Source: Agelas oroides (taxonomy: Eukaryota > Porifera > Demospongiae > Agelasida > Agelasidae). From it: a stretch of 64,000 nucleotides of DNA. Below are positions 25,249 to 35,579 of this stretch, piece after piece (the first letter of the stretch is position 1; every line of letters starts with the position of its first letter). Under the pieces are notes generated by a model that was not told the DNA's origin, ran no database searches, and saw nothing but the letters and a program-made list of their open reading frames with translations. The stretch spans positions 4,031,754 through 4,095,753 of the forward strand of contig OX422191.1 of the NCBI GenBank assembly GCA_949130485.1, read 5' to 3'. The translations under genes and the position numbers were made by a program.

Positions 25249-28200
25249 ATTTTGTGATAGTCTGTTGAGAGAGAGCATTTCTAGCAAAACCCCCTGACCT
25301 CCAGAAAGGTGAGAGGTCTAGCATATATACATATTAATATTTCAATCAGGTCCTGCTGATAAATTTTCAGCTAGTGGCAACACCTTGCCTTTAAACGCTT
25401 CAGTGCATATGGGTACAATGCAATATGCAATTGCTGGAAGTAGATTAAGCAAGCTGTGAACTCAATGACATCTGTTAGACCTTCTCTTATGTAAGAGATG
25501 GTCCAGCTCGAAAACGGATTGTGTAATGACGTGACTCCACAACCACACTAACTTACCAATGTTCCCTGTTAATTTTTTAGTGATTTAGATTCCATACACA
25601 CACATGCACACATGCACACATGCATGCATGCATGAACACACACATGATACGTAGTTTGGTACATGACACAGATCTGGAGGCATTTATTTTCACCGATTTT
25701 GGGAAAAAGTTCATGAAATCTATCAACCTGTCTCCTGATGGATTTCTTCAGCTCGCTTTTCAACTGGCATACTATAAGTAAGTAGGTGTGATGTGCATGT
25801 GTGTTGTGGTGACCTTTTTTGCATGCGCATATGTGTATATATTACGTGTGTGACAGTGGCGAGGCTACATCTAACTCCAATGTTATGTGCTCCATCTGTC
25901 ACTCCAGGTTGTTCAACCGGCCAGCAGCTAGCAGTGAGAGTGCATTCTTACGGCAGTTTAAACATGGCAGGACAGAAATGATCCGAGGCTGCACCAATGC
26001 ATCACTAGCCTTCATGAGGGTCATGAGTGATCCCAAGGCTTCTGTGAGTAGGCAACACTAAACCATGTGACCCATGGGTGTGCTCTTTAGGCTATAGCAA
26101 AGTTGTTACCCCATCATGCTAACTCTGTTGTGCACATGGGGCCCGTGCGCATAACAGAGTTAATTAAGCAATTGGTCATGTTCGTGTGTCTGTCAGAAAT
26201 CTAACTCAGGCTATTTACATGGCTTTATGGCTCATACACATGGCAATTATAATGTATAGCTTTGTGTCTTAGCCCACATACCTGAGAATGGTTGAAGCAG
26301 CTCTATTTCTTGCATTCTTTATTGCTGGTAGGATTGTCCCCAAAGTAACAAAATATACATAGACAACAAGTCAAACTGATCACACCCATCCCAGCAATAT
26401 GATACTATTGCAGTTTTGAGGGAGTGAAAACACATGGAGTAAATGGTGTATTGGGGACCTCTAGATTTAACCAATTGATGACCTGTATACATCAAAAGGG
26501 ATTACAGTGGAACCTCCCTTAACAGACATTCTCTATAGCGGACACTTCATTATACAGGACAAAATGTTACGGTCCGGATTGAATTTGCATTATGCGTAAT
26601 ACTTTACAGCTCTCTGAAATGCGGACACCTTGCTATTCTGTAAAGCGGACAGATTTTGCGGTCCCACTAGTACCTGGAATGTACAAAATTCACTCGATAA
26701 TGTGGACGCTGGCAGGCCTCTCGCACAAGATTGTCCGGCACCGCTGATTAATTCACCAACTGGGCATTATACTAACACTGGTATGTATAGTTCTAGCCTC
26801 TGGTTATCCTTTTCTGCCATCGTACAGCAAAAGAGAGCTCTGGAACGCGCCTTCGTAGCGCTCAATGGCATGTGTACGCATTGCGGAAATATACCGGAAG
26901 CGTCTGAAGTAGGGACACCTCTTTACTCAGGACACTTTAGATGGCACCAATGGTGTCCGCATTATAGAGATTCCACTGTATTTGGTTCAAAACCTTTTAT
27001 GTTATCAGGTTCACTTGAACTGTACAAAACAGTTTCTCCAAAAACCATTACTGTATCCGTTTTGACAAAAAGTAGATTTTGCAAATTAACCCTTTGAATG
27101 TGGGGAGTAATTTTATTCATGACAGTTTATTAACACAGAAGTTGTTCCATTATCAGCGTTATCAAGTGACAAGCGTGCTAAGAAGTCATTGGCTGTGCAA
27201 GTGGCTTGGTTTGTGTAGATAGGATGTAAATAGGCTGGACTAGTTTATGTAATTGGCTGATAACTGTATAGTGAGCCATTTCTACTTGTTTGAAAGCCAT
27301 TTTGTGCTGAATTATGCATCGTAGCTTCGAGCGGCTGGAAATGATGCCGATTTTTCTCAACTGATACCCACAGCCCCAACAAAGTCAGCCGATATACTGC
27401 ATTCGCTTTAAAATAGCGGACAGCAAAAATTAATTCAAAACTGGAGTGTCCGGAGTAACATTTCGACCTCGCCTGTGTCCACTTGAATTAGAGAGGGGAA
27501 ACCCCTCAAATTTTCTGCTGTCCAGTTTAATTAGAGCGATGATAAATTCAAATTTTTTGAGGTGTCCGGACAATTACGTAGAGTGTCTGTTATTTTATTA
27601 CTCCTACCTGAAATAAATAGGAAGAACGCTTGCTCCTTGTGGGCGACATGTGACGATCACTCGCGACTAAGTACCACCTCTTCCTGTCTTTCCAGCCGAT
27701 GATGTCAGTCAAAGGTGTGGCCTAGCCTCATTACCACTTATCATGGAGGAGCCTACCCTCAAATCTCGTTAAGCTTCTTAGCTTCACGCGGAAAGTGTAT
27801 GAACTTGTTGTGAGCATAATATATATGGTTGCCGTGACCACGGGAAGTTTAATGTGACCATATATACCGTATTTCTTCGATCAGGCACCGTGGCTACTAT
27901 TTATTTCACTGCTCGTTATGTGCGGCTACTATTCAAGGGTGGCTACTATTCGAGGGTGGCTACTATTCAAGGACGGCGTTTGTTTCTTTGGAAAGCCCGG
28001 AGACATCAATGACGGCTGGATAAGGTACGCACGAGTGAGACGGTGACAGTTGCTAGACGCTGTCTGTAGTACACGCAGCCTCTCAGTCCTGCTGTCAGCC
28101 GTGGGAACGACTCGTACAACACAAACATGTACAGTCCTAGCGCTAGCGTGGTGAGAATCTCGTTATGTACAGACTTGCTCATGAGAAAAAACTTACGGGT

Positions 28201-31200
28201 TTACCCCCAAATTTAAATTTCAACCCTCTCTTTACGAGATTTAACTTTACCGAATTTCTGCATACAAGCATGCATTCAGAGAGTATGCAGCACATCAAGG
28301 GAGAAGAGAACAAGTAAGCATGGTATCAGTATAGTATTAAAACTAGTCAGTATTGAATATCAGAGAAGGGGTGCATTTCTGGCAGCTGTGTAGCTAGACT
28401 GACATTTCAGAGCAACCCTCACAGCCTATTAATTGATGATCAGTATGGAGGCCTAAGTTTTGTGTTCTCATGGGCAGCAAAAAAGCTTGAATTATTTCTA
28501 TCCATGATCCTTGAGTGATCAACACTCTTGTGTTTGGTGCATATAATTAGCAAACCTGCTGTGCAATGCTGTGGTGTGCATTTGTCTGAGTATAATATTC
28601 TTTATGAACATGATGCAGTGGACGAAATAAGAGTTGACTCTGCATGGCAGCATGTGCACATGCAGACGTTTTGCACGTCTGCATACTAGCTGCCATGTTC
28701 GATGATAGAACATACAAAGAACCCAAAGAAGTAAGTTGAACACTACCTCATAAGCCAGGAAGATAGTTTGAGGGAGTGCTATATATATAGGGGTTAGTTT
28801 ATCTGTCATTGAGTTGTGTAGCCACACACTACAAGCCGAGCTCTGGGCAGGTAAGGCAGAAATATACAATCATGCATTTATCGAACATCACTACTGAGCA
28901 TACTTGTATGCTAAACATACATATACTTACTTCATCAAGTTGAATTTTTTGTCAAGTACATGCATATACTAAGTCTATGACATCAATTGAACAAGTGAAT
29001 ATCAGGGGATGCCTAACACTTGAAGTAAAGGTGTAAATGTGTACCCAGCCTCTCTTTGATTATGCAGTGCTCAAAGAGAGGGATGCTAGGGGAAGGTTCA
29101 TCTGTGCGCAGTGTGTCCAGTCCTCTGGTGCTCTGAAAGGGGTGCTAGGAGAGAACTATATGTAGTCTCTGAGAAGGATGTCTGTATTCACTGCTGTGTG
29201 CGTTGACCTTGCAAAATACAAACCAAAAAATAAATAATTAGTTTCCCATTTAGCCTGTAAAGAAGTTTACCACATAATTATATTCATATGCACAGCTTGT
29301 TTGTTTCATGGTCAAGCAAACAGCAGTAAATTTGTACATGTAGTCTTTACACTGGAAATAAATTGGGGAAGTGTATCATAGTCTCCTACCAAGGCTCTCC
29401 TCGCACCCTGAGCTTGCAGTACGAGACTGCATGGTTTTGTATGCAAGTGCAACAGTATGTATAGAAATGAGAATTTTGCTTGATATGTAAAACAAGAACA
29501 CAGCATTAATGGTGCAATTGAACCAGGTAAGTATATTAAGAAGGTATGCATATGTGCATGCATGGTGAGGGTTCAATTTGAAGCTCTAAAGCATTCACAA
29601 TTTCATAATTTCTGCTGCTCGAAATTTGTCACATGCATGGATTACACAAATATAAAGGACTTCATCAAATTTACAGATAGCATAGGAACATGAACACATT
29701 GAACAGACATAAAATAGCTTCATTTTTAAGCCTGATTTCAACACACAGTGTCGACAATTTCATCAATGTTTGACCCTTGGTGCATAGTTAGATTGCAGTG
29801 TACAGCAACGTAGCGCACAAATGCACACTGCAGCAATGCACAGCAGGTTTGCTAATTATGCACCAAACACAACAGTGTTGATCAGTCATGGATAGAAATA
29901 GAAAATACAATAATTCAAGATCATTTTCTGCCCATAAGAACACAAAACTTAGGCGTCCATACTGATCACCTTGATTAATAGGCTGTGAGGGTTGCTCTGA
30001 AATGTCAGTCTGTTTCCCCCTAGCTACACAGCTGCCAGAAATGCATCCCTTTTCTGATATTCAATACTGACTAGTTTTAATACCATGCTTACTTGTTCTC
30101 TTCTCCCTTGATGTGCTGCATACTCTCTGAATGCATGCTTGTATGCAGAAATTCGGTGAAGTTAAATCTCGTAAAGAAAATTTACATTTGGGGGTAAACC
30201 CGTAATTTTTTTCTCATGACGCAAGTCTGTACATAACAAGATTCTGTGGTGACCGTCGTCAGAAATCATTCGCACACGTGTGCATGTGCTGCGTTTACTA
30301 GCCGCAGCTACTATTCGAGGGTGGCATTCATTTCGATCAAGAGCTTCGGATTGTGCGGCTACTATTCGAGGGTGGTGTCTATTCGAAGAAATACGGTATA
30401 TGGTCACCGCATTCAGAGGGTTAAACATGCAGACACAAAATTAATGCGAAATTTTCAAACACGAGAGTTTGCAGTTCTTGAGCAAACTATGCAGCTTCAT
30501 GTAGTTGAAGTTTTGTGTGTATAGTGTACATGTTGCTGATGGGGCAGTATTCTATTGTTTTTTCCTCAGGTTGAGGAGAAGGCAGATTCCATTGTGCATG
30601 CAGTGAAGGCTCATGTTGAATACACCAATGATGTAAGTTTCAATATGTTATTACATGGACATGAGCCTATACAAGAACACCTTGGGACACAATCAGTAGA
30701 GGAAGTGGTTAGCAACATATGACATTGCTGTTCTGTATTCCTCTTCACTCCATCCCCTCCCACTCCCTCCTCCCTCCTCATCAGGCAATCTCAGGCCAAG
30801 CAGTGGACAGGCATCTCAATGGACTAAAGCTCATAGCTGCAGAGGCTGGGATGGAGACGCCTGCCTTATTCAAAGATGTAGCCTACGCAAGAAGTGTCTC
30901 ACACACTCTCATCACTAGCAATGTATGTATAGCTATTAACGTTCTTGTAACATATATGCATGCATGGCCACAAAGATAAAAGAAGTGAGGAAGTAAAGGT
31001 GAGAAAGGTATATATACATGTCCTTGTTTTTCTGTTTTTGCTGTTGGTATCCAGTCATTTTGAATGCTAGACATCTCCTTCCTTGTTGTCACATCAGTCT
31101 CATTTGTCACTTTGTCACTCATGTCTGCTGTTTGTCAGTGTACCATTCCAGGCATGCAGCTGCATGACCAGCTGGCAATTTGCTGAGCAATCAATTGCTC

Positions 31201-32859
31201 ATGGCTTTGTGTACATGCAACTGTCTGCACTCCCAGTAACATTTTCTTGTCACTTACAATTCCTCATCTGGAACAATCAGGGTTAGTACCATTTCGCCTA
31301 CTCCCGTTTCGCCTACTCCCATTTCGCCTACTTATTACCACTCGGTGCCATTTCGCCTACTCAAGCAAAATGTGACCAAATCAATGTGAAACACTTGAAA
31401 CAAGCTGTACAAGTTTATAAAGTAAAGGGAATTGTACCAAAATAAATAAAAAGAAGTAAAGGTAAGTTTAAAACATTGGGGCGAGCTTTCCTGATGAGCA
31501 GCCCCAGGACCAACAACTACCTCGAGGGATGGCACAACAAGTTGAAGCGAATTGCAAGGAAAGCTCACCCCAATGTGTTTGAGCTTGTTGAGATTTTCAA
31601 GCAAGAACAGCCTGAGCAAAGAAGTCAGTTGACAACAAGAAGAAAATTGGAGAACTAGATTTAGCCAGGACCAGATTAGTTTAGAAGAATATGTTAGAGG
31701 AATTTCTGCTCATACTGCCATTTAAACTAACTTTTACCTCTTTTTATTTTGTACAATCCCATTTACTTTATAAACTTGTAAAGCTTGTTTCAACTGTGTC
31801 ACATTGTTTTGGTCACATTTAGCTTGAGTAGGCAAAATGGCACCAAGTGGTAATAAGTAGGCAAAATGGGAGTAGGCGAAACGGGAGTAGGCAAAATGAA
31901 ATGAAATCACAGAGCAAAATGAAATCACAGAGCAAGTTCATATAATTTTGCCACCTAGTGCGCGTGCTGCTTTTAATCCAAGGTTTGGGATTCTAACTCT
32001 ATGTGTCACTCAGTGTTCCATTTTAAGTAGTCTACAACCAACATACTTATCAACAAACTCATGAGTTTGTTTGAGGGAAGAATGTCACCAGCTAGCTAAG
32101 CTCCAGGTTGACAACTAGAAGTTTACCACTGTTGAAATAGCTTTGGAGCTCAGTAAATGTCACTAACAATTTACACAGCAAATAGGTCATCATTATATAG
32201 CTACACAATACAGTAGTCAACTTTATTTGCCAGGCAAAACTCTGTAGCAGGAAATTTGAACCAAGCCACCAGACTTTCTTTGCTGATGGAGCATGGATGG
32301 GAAGAGCAACACTAGAATGTAGCATGCGTGTTAATTTGGTAATTACCGTGTACCCATACATTGTATTATAGAACATGAAACAATGATGATGCATGCAGGA
32401 GGTCATTATAATCTAGACAGAATCTCTTGTGATGCCTGCCTGTGATTATGGTCAAGTGCTTTAAAAAACCACAAGCTTTCTGAAGACACCAACCTTTGCA
32501 TCACGGTACACTGCCTGTAGTCACCGCAAACTAATTAACCTTCCTTTCTCCCCCTCCCTTCCTCTATCCCTGTTCTCTCTCACCTCTCCCCCTTCTCTCT
32601 CGTTCCTTACCTCCCCATCTTTCCAAAGATTGCAGTTCCCCATCATAAAGTCTTCCAGTGCTACGGTGCTTTGGCAGAGGGTGGCTATAGCGTAGGATTC
32701 GTCCCTCAGGATGACCAGATTCTCTTTGGTATCAGCTCCTTCCACCATGCGCAACATCCAGACACTGACAGCAAGCAGTATATTCAGAAACTGAGAGAGT
32801 CCATGAGGAAAATGCATAATGTCATGGCAGTCACTAGAAGACTCACCTCAAAGCTGTGA
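14000..32859 (+). CDS. CRAT: carnitine O-acetyltransferase gene, 13 exons recognised, partial at the 5' end
   Basis: Enzyme of the choline/carnitine acyltransferase family, which moves acetyl groups between CoA and carnitine in mitochondria and peroxisomes. Exons by frame and GT-AG sites: 14000-14224, 14950-15075, 16390-16512, 19985-20141, 20613-20790, 21789-21991, 23283-23389, 24326-24457, 25672-25777, 25908-26043, 30570-30632, 30785-30922, 32629-32859. Family blocks in order: LPQLPIPSLQQTLQKYI, RRPVVVHHNPGV, NQPLCMSQFDMYSWCRIPG, HPVGILTTEQRDTW, LHGGGSEFNSGNRWF, the active-site segment NCVEHSIVDG, LSPDGFLQLAFQLAYY, HGRTEMIRG, AVDRHLNGLKL and a final SKL. Phases show two exons missing: one of length 3n+2 between 16512 and 19985 (family segment of about 27 residues) and a small one between 24457 and 25672. 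The start codon lies upstream or is the ATG at 14036. An in-frame TGA at 24390-24392 leaves it open whether the copy is functional. Confidence 0.92.
15836..16303. mobile_element. PIF/Harbinger-type MITE with TTA duplication (CRAT intron)
   Basis: GGCCATGGTAATTAAATTTC at the left is mirrored by GAAATTTTATTACCTTGGCC at the right, flanked by TTA at 15833-15835 and 16304-16306. Like the copy at 11086 it carries a GCCGCCCGCC block just inside the arm, so both belong to one family. It ends 86 bp before the exon at 16390. Confidence 0.8.
16715..16788 (-). repeat. tRNA-like sequence, probable SINE head or tRNA pseudogene
   Basis: The minus strand starts GGTTGTCATAGCTCAGTGG, with an A-box-like TAGCTCAGTGG. 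Forty bases on it has TTCGACTCC, a B-box-like core. The acceptor arms GGTTGTC and GATTGCC pair moderately. The anticodon and T stems pair badly and position 33 is not T, so it is not a working tRNA gene. It may head a SINE extending towards 16580. It lies in a CRAT intron, antisense to the gene. Confidence 0.5.
17450..18280. mobile_element. MITE of the GGACT family with 10-bp target duplication
   Basis: GGGCATCTGTACATGTAATC at the left pairs with the right end GTGATTACAGACGCCC. Both arms carry runs of CAGTAGTCCAGTC-type motifs and TTTTTAGTGCATTGAAATTA. The exact 10-mer GACTAGCTAC flanks both sides (17440-17449, 18281-18290). A 9-11-bp duplication with TIRs starting in G suggests a Mutator-like origin. 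No transposase inside. Confidence 0.8.
18571..18810 (-). other. unidentified minus-strand open frame
   Basis: The frame reads ADVLREREALRDIRPFCDVF and SLAEVEVYTSLLSEPCVPSR without repeats or low complexity, and ends at a stop at 18571. It lies in a CRAT intron. The composition is protein-like, but I recognise no family. It may be a retroelement remnant or chance. Confidence 0.25.
18954..19110. mobile_element. single hAT-like MITE end (CAGGGCCGTAGCTAGC)
   Basis: CAGGGCCGTAGCTAGCTATT followed by GGTGTCTGGGGGCATGCTCC resembles the CAGTGGCGTAGCC...GGGGCATGCCCCCC arm of the element at 38273. I did not find the matching right end. Confidence 0.45.
19304..19393. mobile_element. 90-bp fold-back MITE, GCCTCGTTCCCAGGC family
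   Basis: GTCTTGTTCCCAGGCTCCCG pairs with GACTGGGGAACGAGGC, with TA on both sides (19302-19303, 19394-19395). The inner arm CAGCTTTCCGTCGCTGGCAC is mirrored by ACGATGGAAAGCTGG, close to the copy at 11845. Confidence 0.8.
22077..22596. mobile_element. MITE with ACCGTATAGCGGGAAATCTT ends (CRAT intron)
   Basis: ACCGTATAGCGGGAAATCTT at the left is mirrored by AAGATTTCCCGCTATATGGT at the right. The inner arms share GAAATTTCGTGAGTTG-like blocks. No clear target duplication and no coding content. Confidence 0.7.
22876..22933. mobile_element. truncated fold-back of the GCCTCGTTCCCAGGC family
   Basis: GCCTCATTCCCAGCCCAGCC followed by CAGCTTTCTGTTGCTTGCAGTAC and a partial mirror AGAAAAGTGGGAG. The right outer end is missing. 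Confidence 0.5.
23283..23389 (+). CDS. CRAT: CRAT exon with the active-site histidine
   Basis: Between an ACAG acceptor and a GTGAGA donor the exon reads VLVGEDGGCGNCVEHSIVDG and ends in a split codon. In this family the His of the (Y/V)EH(A/S)xx(D/E)G block is the general base that activates carnitine or CoA. The residue is intact here. Confidence 0.85.
24326..24457 (+). CDS. CRAT: CRAT exon with an in-frame TGA
   Basis: The acceptor CCGCAG and the split AAG codon join the previous exon in frame. It reads LNYDLLGEPSVVDPSLLHPAE, then TGA (24390-24392), then in the same frame LQWSVSSESAKDIDIAKKNL, which fits the family's 'KLxWxxSxExxxDIxxAKxNL' segment. The family has a basic or polar residue where the stop is. 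The donor runs straight into a (GT)n tract. Confidence 0.8.
25175..25247. repeat. (GT)n microsatellite, about 36 units
   Basis: An almost pure GT tract in a CRAT intron. A shorter GT run also follows the donor at 24458. Confidence 0.95.
26505..26978. mobile_element. pogo/Tigger-like MITE, TA duplication (CRAT intron)
   Basis: CAGTGGAACCTCCCTTAACA at the left pairs with the right end ATTATAGAGATTCCACTG, flanked by TA (26503-26504, 26979-26980). CAGTGGAACCTC...TATAGCGGACA ends are characteristic of pogo-group Tc1/mariner elements. The open frame across it (26630-27097) shows no transposase motif. A relative lies at 34154-34578. Confidence 0.8.
27867..30396. mobile_element. 2.53-kb fold-back element with CCGTATTTCTTCGA ends and TA duplication
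   Basis: The left end CCGTATTTCTTCGATCAGGC and right end CTATTCGAAGAAATACGG are inverted copies, flanked by TA (27865-27866, 30397-30398). The arms are very long: the left to about 28585, the right from about 29812. They share GGGTTTACCCCCAAATTTAA-, GCATACAAGCATGCATTCAG- and AATTAGCAAACCTGCTGTGC-like blocks with scattered differences. CGGCTACTATTCGAGGGTGG motifs repeat just inside both ends. The about 1.2-kb middle shows no transposase. It sits inside the largest CRAT intron. Confidence 0.85.
31290..31898 (+). mobile_element. Mutator-like element with about 175-bp TIRs and a transposase remnant
   Basis: Arms at 31290-31468 and 31726-31898 are inverted copies beginning CATTT(C/T)GCCTACTCCCG and repeating GCCTACTCCC and GCCTACTTATTACCACT motifs. 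Between them the plus strand (31470-31658) encodes SSPRTNNYLEGWHNKLKRIA followed by HPNVFELVEIFKQEQ and a stop, which matches the C-terminal part of FLYWCH-associated MULE transposases. Only this C-terminal piece is present, so the element is non-autonomous. It lies in the last CRAT intron. No clean target duplication was seen. Confidence 0.8.
32629..32859 (+). CDS. CRAT: CRAT terminal exon ending in SKL
   Basis: After the acceptor TTCCAAAG the exon encodes CYGALAEGGYSVGFVPQDDQ, then LFGISSFHHAQHPDTDSKQY, and a C-terminus RRLTSKL with stop TGA at 32857-32859. The family C-terminal block 'GYGVxYNP...F.IS' is recognisable. SKL at the extreme C-terminus is a consensus type 1 peroxisomal targeting signal (mammalian CRAT ends in AKL). 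No clear AATAAA follows closely. Confidence 0.9.
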   Translation: MAVPHHKVFQCYGALAEGGYSVGFVPQDDQILFGISSFHHAQHPDTDSKQYIQKLRESMRKMHNVMAVTRRLTSKL

Positions 32860-34150
32860 TTTCAGTGACAGTTGTTTTTATAGTAACTATTGCCATAGTA
32901 ACAAGTGCTTCATCACTATCAATAGCGTGAGTGAAACATGAAAATACACAACAGATATGGACACTGTAATGCAAGCTAATTTACAGTGCAATTAGAGTTG
33001 TCATTCCATGTCTTGCTATGTTAGAAATATAATTATATACCAACCATTATCTTTTCTATCCCAAGACATTTGCCATAAATATAGTTTGAGGTGGCATGGC
33101 CATATACATTTATACACAGTAGTGCCAGTCTAGTACTTGCAACAAGTAGGTATAACATAGAAATAGGACTTAGTTATGTGAGGCACTTGGTAGCACGCAA
33201 AATTCAAACCATTCCATATGCAACATAAGCTATCACTCATTCAGTATGGCACCTAGTAATAATTGCATGATCATATCACAAAGGTACACAGCTCCATCCC
33301 TTAACACTATAGCACTATACATCATGCACTGGAAAACTTTTGTTTGTGCATTTCCTACACTGCTACTCTCGCACTCTTTACACTTTATGTATAACTAAAA
33401 TATTGTGAATAATGATGTTCAGCTAAAAAGTGTTGGTAAAACACTAATGTCAAAGAGCTACAGCATGGGTACAAACTATAACACACTGTCAGCATATGCA
33501 CAATCATACTATGCATACTAAGTAGAACGTCCAAACAGTTCAGCCAAAATAAGACAACGGGGGATAAAGCTAACGAAGAAATAGCATACCAACTAACACA
33601 CTATCAGCATACATACAAACTAAATGTACACAGTCCAGTCTTAGTTTACAAAGAAACTTTATATCATATCTAGCACGATCATCTGACTCAAATACAGGAA
33701 TTGATATTGTGGTTCCTGCAATTCCTGTTTAAAAGAAGAAATCAGCCTTAAAGTTATTTTTCAGTGTTACATTCTGTTGGAGAGTATATATCTTAGTGTA
33801 GTGGCAATTTCTATATATAGCAGGAGTTACATACTTTGTACAATAGTAGCAGCAGCAACAGCAAGAGATTATAACAGAATTAGCACCAGCAGAGCAGCAA
33901 TAGCTCCAGGAACTACTGCTACAGTGATTATTAATGTGTCATCCAGTACAGCCGTGATCTCAGGGTAGAGATGACACTTCATTTCATCCAATATCGGTAG
34001 TTAGCTTAGTCCCAATACATTAAATTCTCTCCATGAAGATTTGTGACTCAACCACACCCACTTATCACTTGTAGTCGTCAGGGCTCTCAGGCAATAAATG
34101 CCTGTCCAGATCACCACAACTCATGAAGTAAAATGAATGGCTTATTTGTG
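32860..34150. other. intergenic or 3' UTR, no recognised gene
   Basis: Follows the CRAT stop. The sequence is AT-rich with a (CAG/CAA)-like stretch at 33846-33905 and no convincing exon or paired ends. Confidence 0.45.
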
Positions 34151-34153
34151 CTA

Positions 34154-34578
34154 CAGTGGAACCCCTCTATAGCGGATACCATTGGGAACCAACATTTTGT
34201 TCTTTATAGCAGCTATGTTTTCAGAGCTTTCCCTTACTGTACACTGGCGGGGCAGGCTAAGCAGAGGCTAGTACTACGAGTAACAGCACTAATTTAATGT
34301 CAAGTTGTTAACTCCAGCAGCAATGGTGGTTGAAAAGGTTGATGAGTGTCGAGGTTGTTAAGTATTGATTGTGTACGATTGGGACCGCGAAAACTGTCTG
34401 TTATACAGAGTTGACTGCGTACGATTGGGACCGCGAAAACTGTCTGTTATACAGAGTAGCTAGTGGGTTGTCCGCTGCAGGGGTTGCTTAAGTATTGAAG
34501 TGAATGGAAGGACAGTCGGGATTTTCAGAATTGTCTGTTATATTGTGGGTGTCCGCTGTTGAGGGTTGTCCTACACTG
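34154..34578. mobile_element. pogo/Tigger-like MITE with internal duplication, TA duplication
   Basis: CAGTGGAACCCCTCTATAGC at the left pairs imperfectly with AGGGTTGTCCTACACTG at the right, flanked by TA (34152-34153, 34579-34580). Inside, a block of about 45 bp beginning GTACGATTGGGACCGCGAAA is duplicated in tandem (about 34365-34455). GTTGTCCGCTG motifs mark the arms. Confidence 0.75.
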
Positions 34579-34805
34579 TATACACACCGTCTTCTGTACT
34601 CCTCTATGATGTTTTGGGGGCAATTCCATGAGCTTTTTGGTTATTCAAACACTCAAAGATGAAGGCTGGGTGCTTAGTCAAGCTATAGATAGCTCGTAAC
34701 ATATTTATATTTGTGGGGAGTTTACAGGTTTTACCTAAGTATTACAAATTATGTGTGTCCATGCCATTCCAACATGAAGGGTCTACCAACTCTCTGATTA
34801 AAAGC

Positions 34806-35275
34806 AGTCGCATCTCAACATTGCTACACTGCTTGTACAGCAGTCTCATCTCAAGGGTACATTGCTACACTGCTTGTACAGCAGTCTCATCTCAACATTG
34901 CTACACTGCTTGTACAGCAGTCTCATCTCAACATTGCTACACTGCTTGTACAGCAGTCTCATCTCAACGTTGCTACACTGATTGTACAGCAGTCTCATCT
35001 CAACGTTGCTACACTGCTTGTACAGCAGTCTCATCTCAACGTTGCTACACTGCTTGTACAGCAGTCTCATCTCAACGTTGCTACACTGCTTGTACAGCAG
35101 TCTCATCTCAACGTTGCTACACTGCTTGTACAGCAGTCTCATCTCAACGTTGCTACACTGCTTGTACAGCAGTCTCATCTCAACGTTGCTACACTGCTTG
35201 TACAGCAGTCTCATCTCAACGTTGCTACACTGCTTGTACAGCAGTCTCATCTCAACATTGCTACACTGCTTGTAC
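34806..35275. repeat. 36-bp minisatellite, about 13 copies
   Basis: The unit begins CAGTCTCATCTCAACGTTGC and ends CTTGTACAG. Copies in the middle are nearly identical apart from A/G in AACATTG/AACGTTG. One 10-base insertion (GGGTACATTG) interrupts it near 34855. Because 36 is a multiple of three, frames on both strands stay open across it (34713-35312 plus, 34846-35304 minus). I treat these as by-products, since neither has flanking coding sequence. Confidence 0.93.
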
Positions 35276-35579
35276 AATGTGCTGTAAGTTACTTTCGGTA
35301 CCATCTCTCTAGCATTGCATGTGTACTCTCCAATTCCTCTTTTTTTTTCTATGAAGCTTTATGTATAACTTAAAGGACACCTGAATAGCGAAAGCTTACT
35401 AATGTGATACATGTGCCCATAAAAATAGACTATAAGGAATGATTATAGTTCTTAAATACAGAAAGATATGGTGCAGAAGTAAAAACACATGGGAAGATCT
35501 TCCATGAAGCAGGTAATATGTGGGAAAAAGGGATGCTGAAGATAATTGGTCTGCCGATTAAATTTAGTATTGGATTTAC

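Noticed and set aside
26630-27097. 155-residue open frame
   Set aside because: It lies largely within the pogo-like MITE and runs over its right end into intron sequence; no transposase or other domain is visible.
34806-35275. CRISPR array
   Set aside because: Repeats are contiguous without unique spacers, and the genome is animal.
34713-35312. 199-residue plus-strand and 152-residue minus-strand frames
   Set aside because: Both are translations of the 36-bp minisatellite; opposite strands open together and flanking sequence is not coding.
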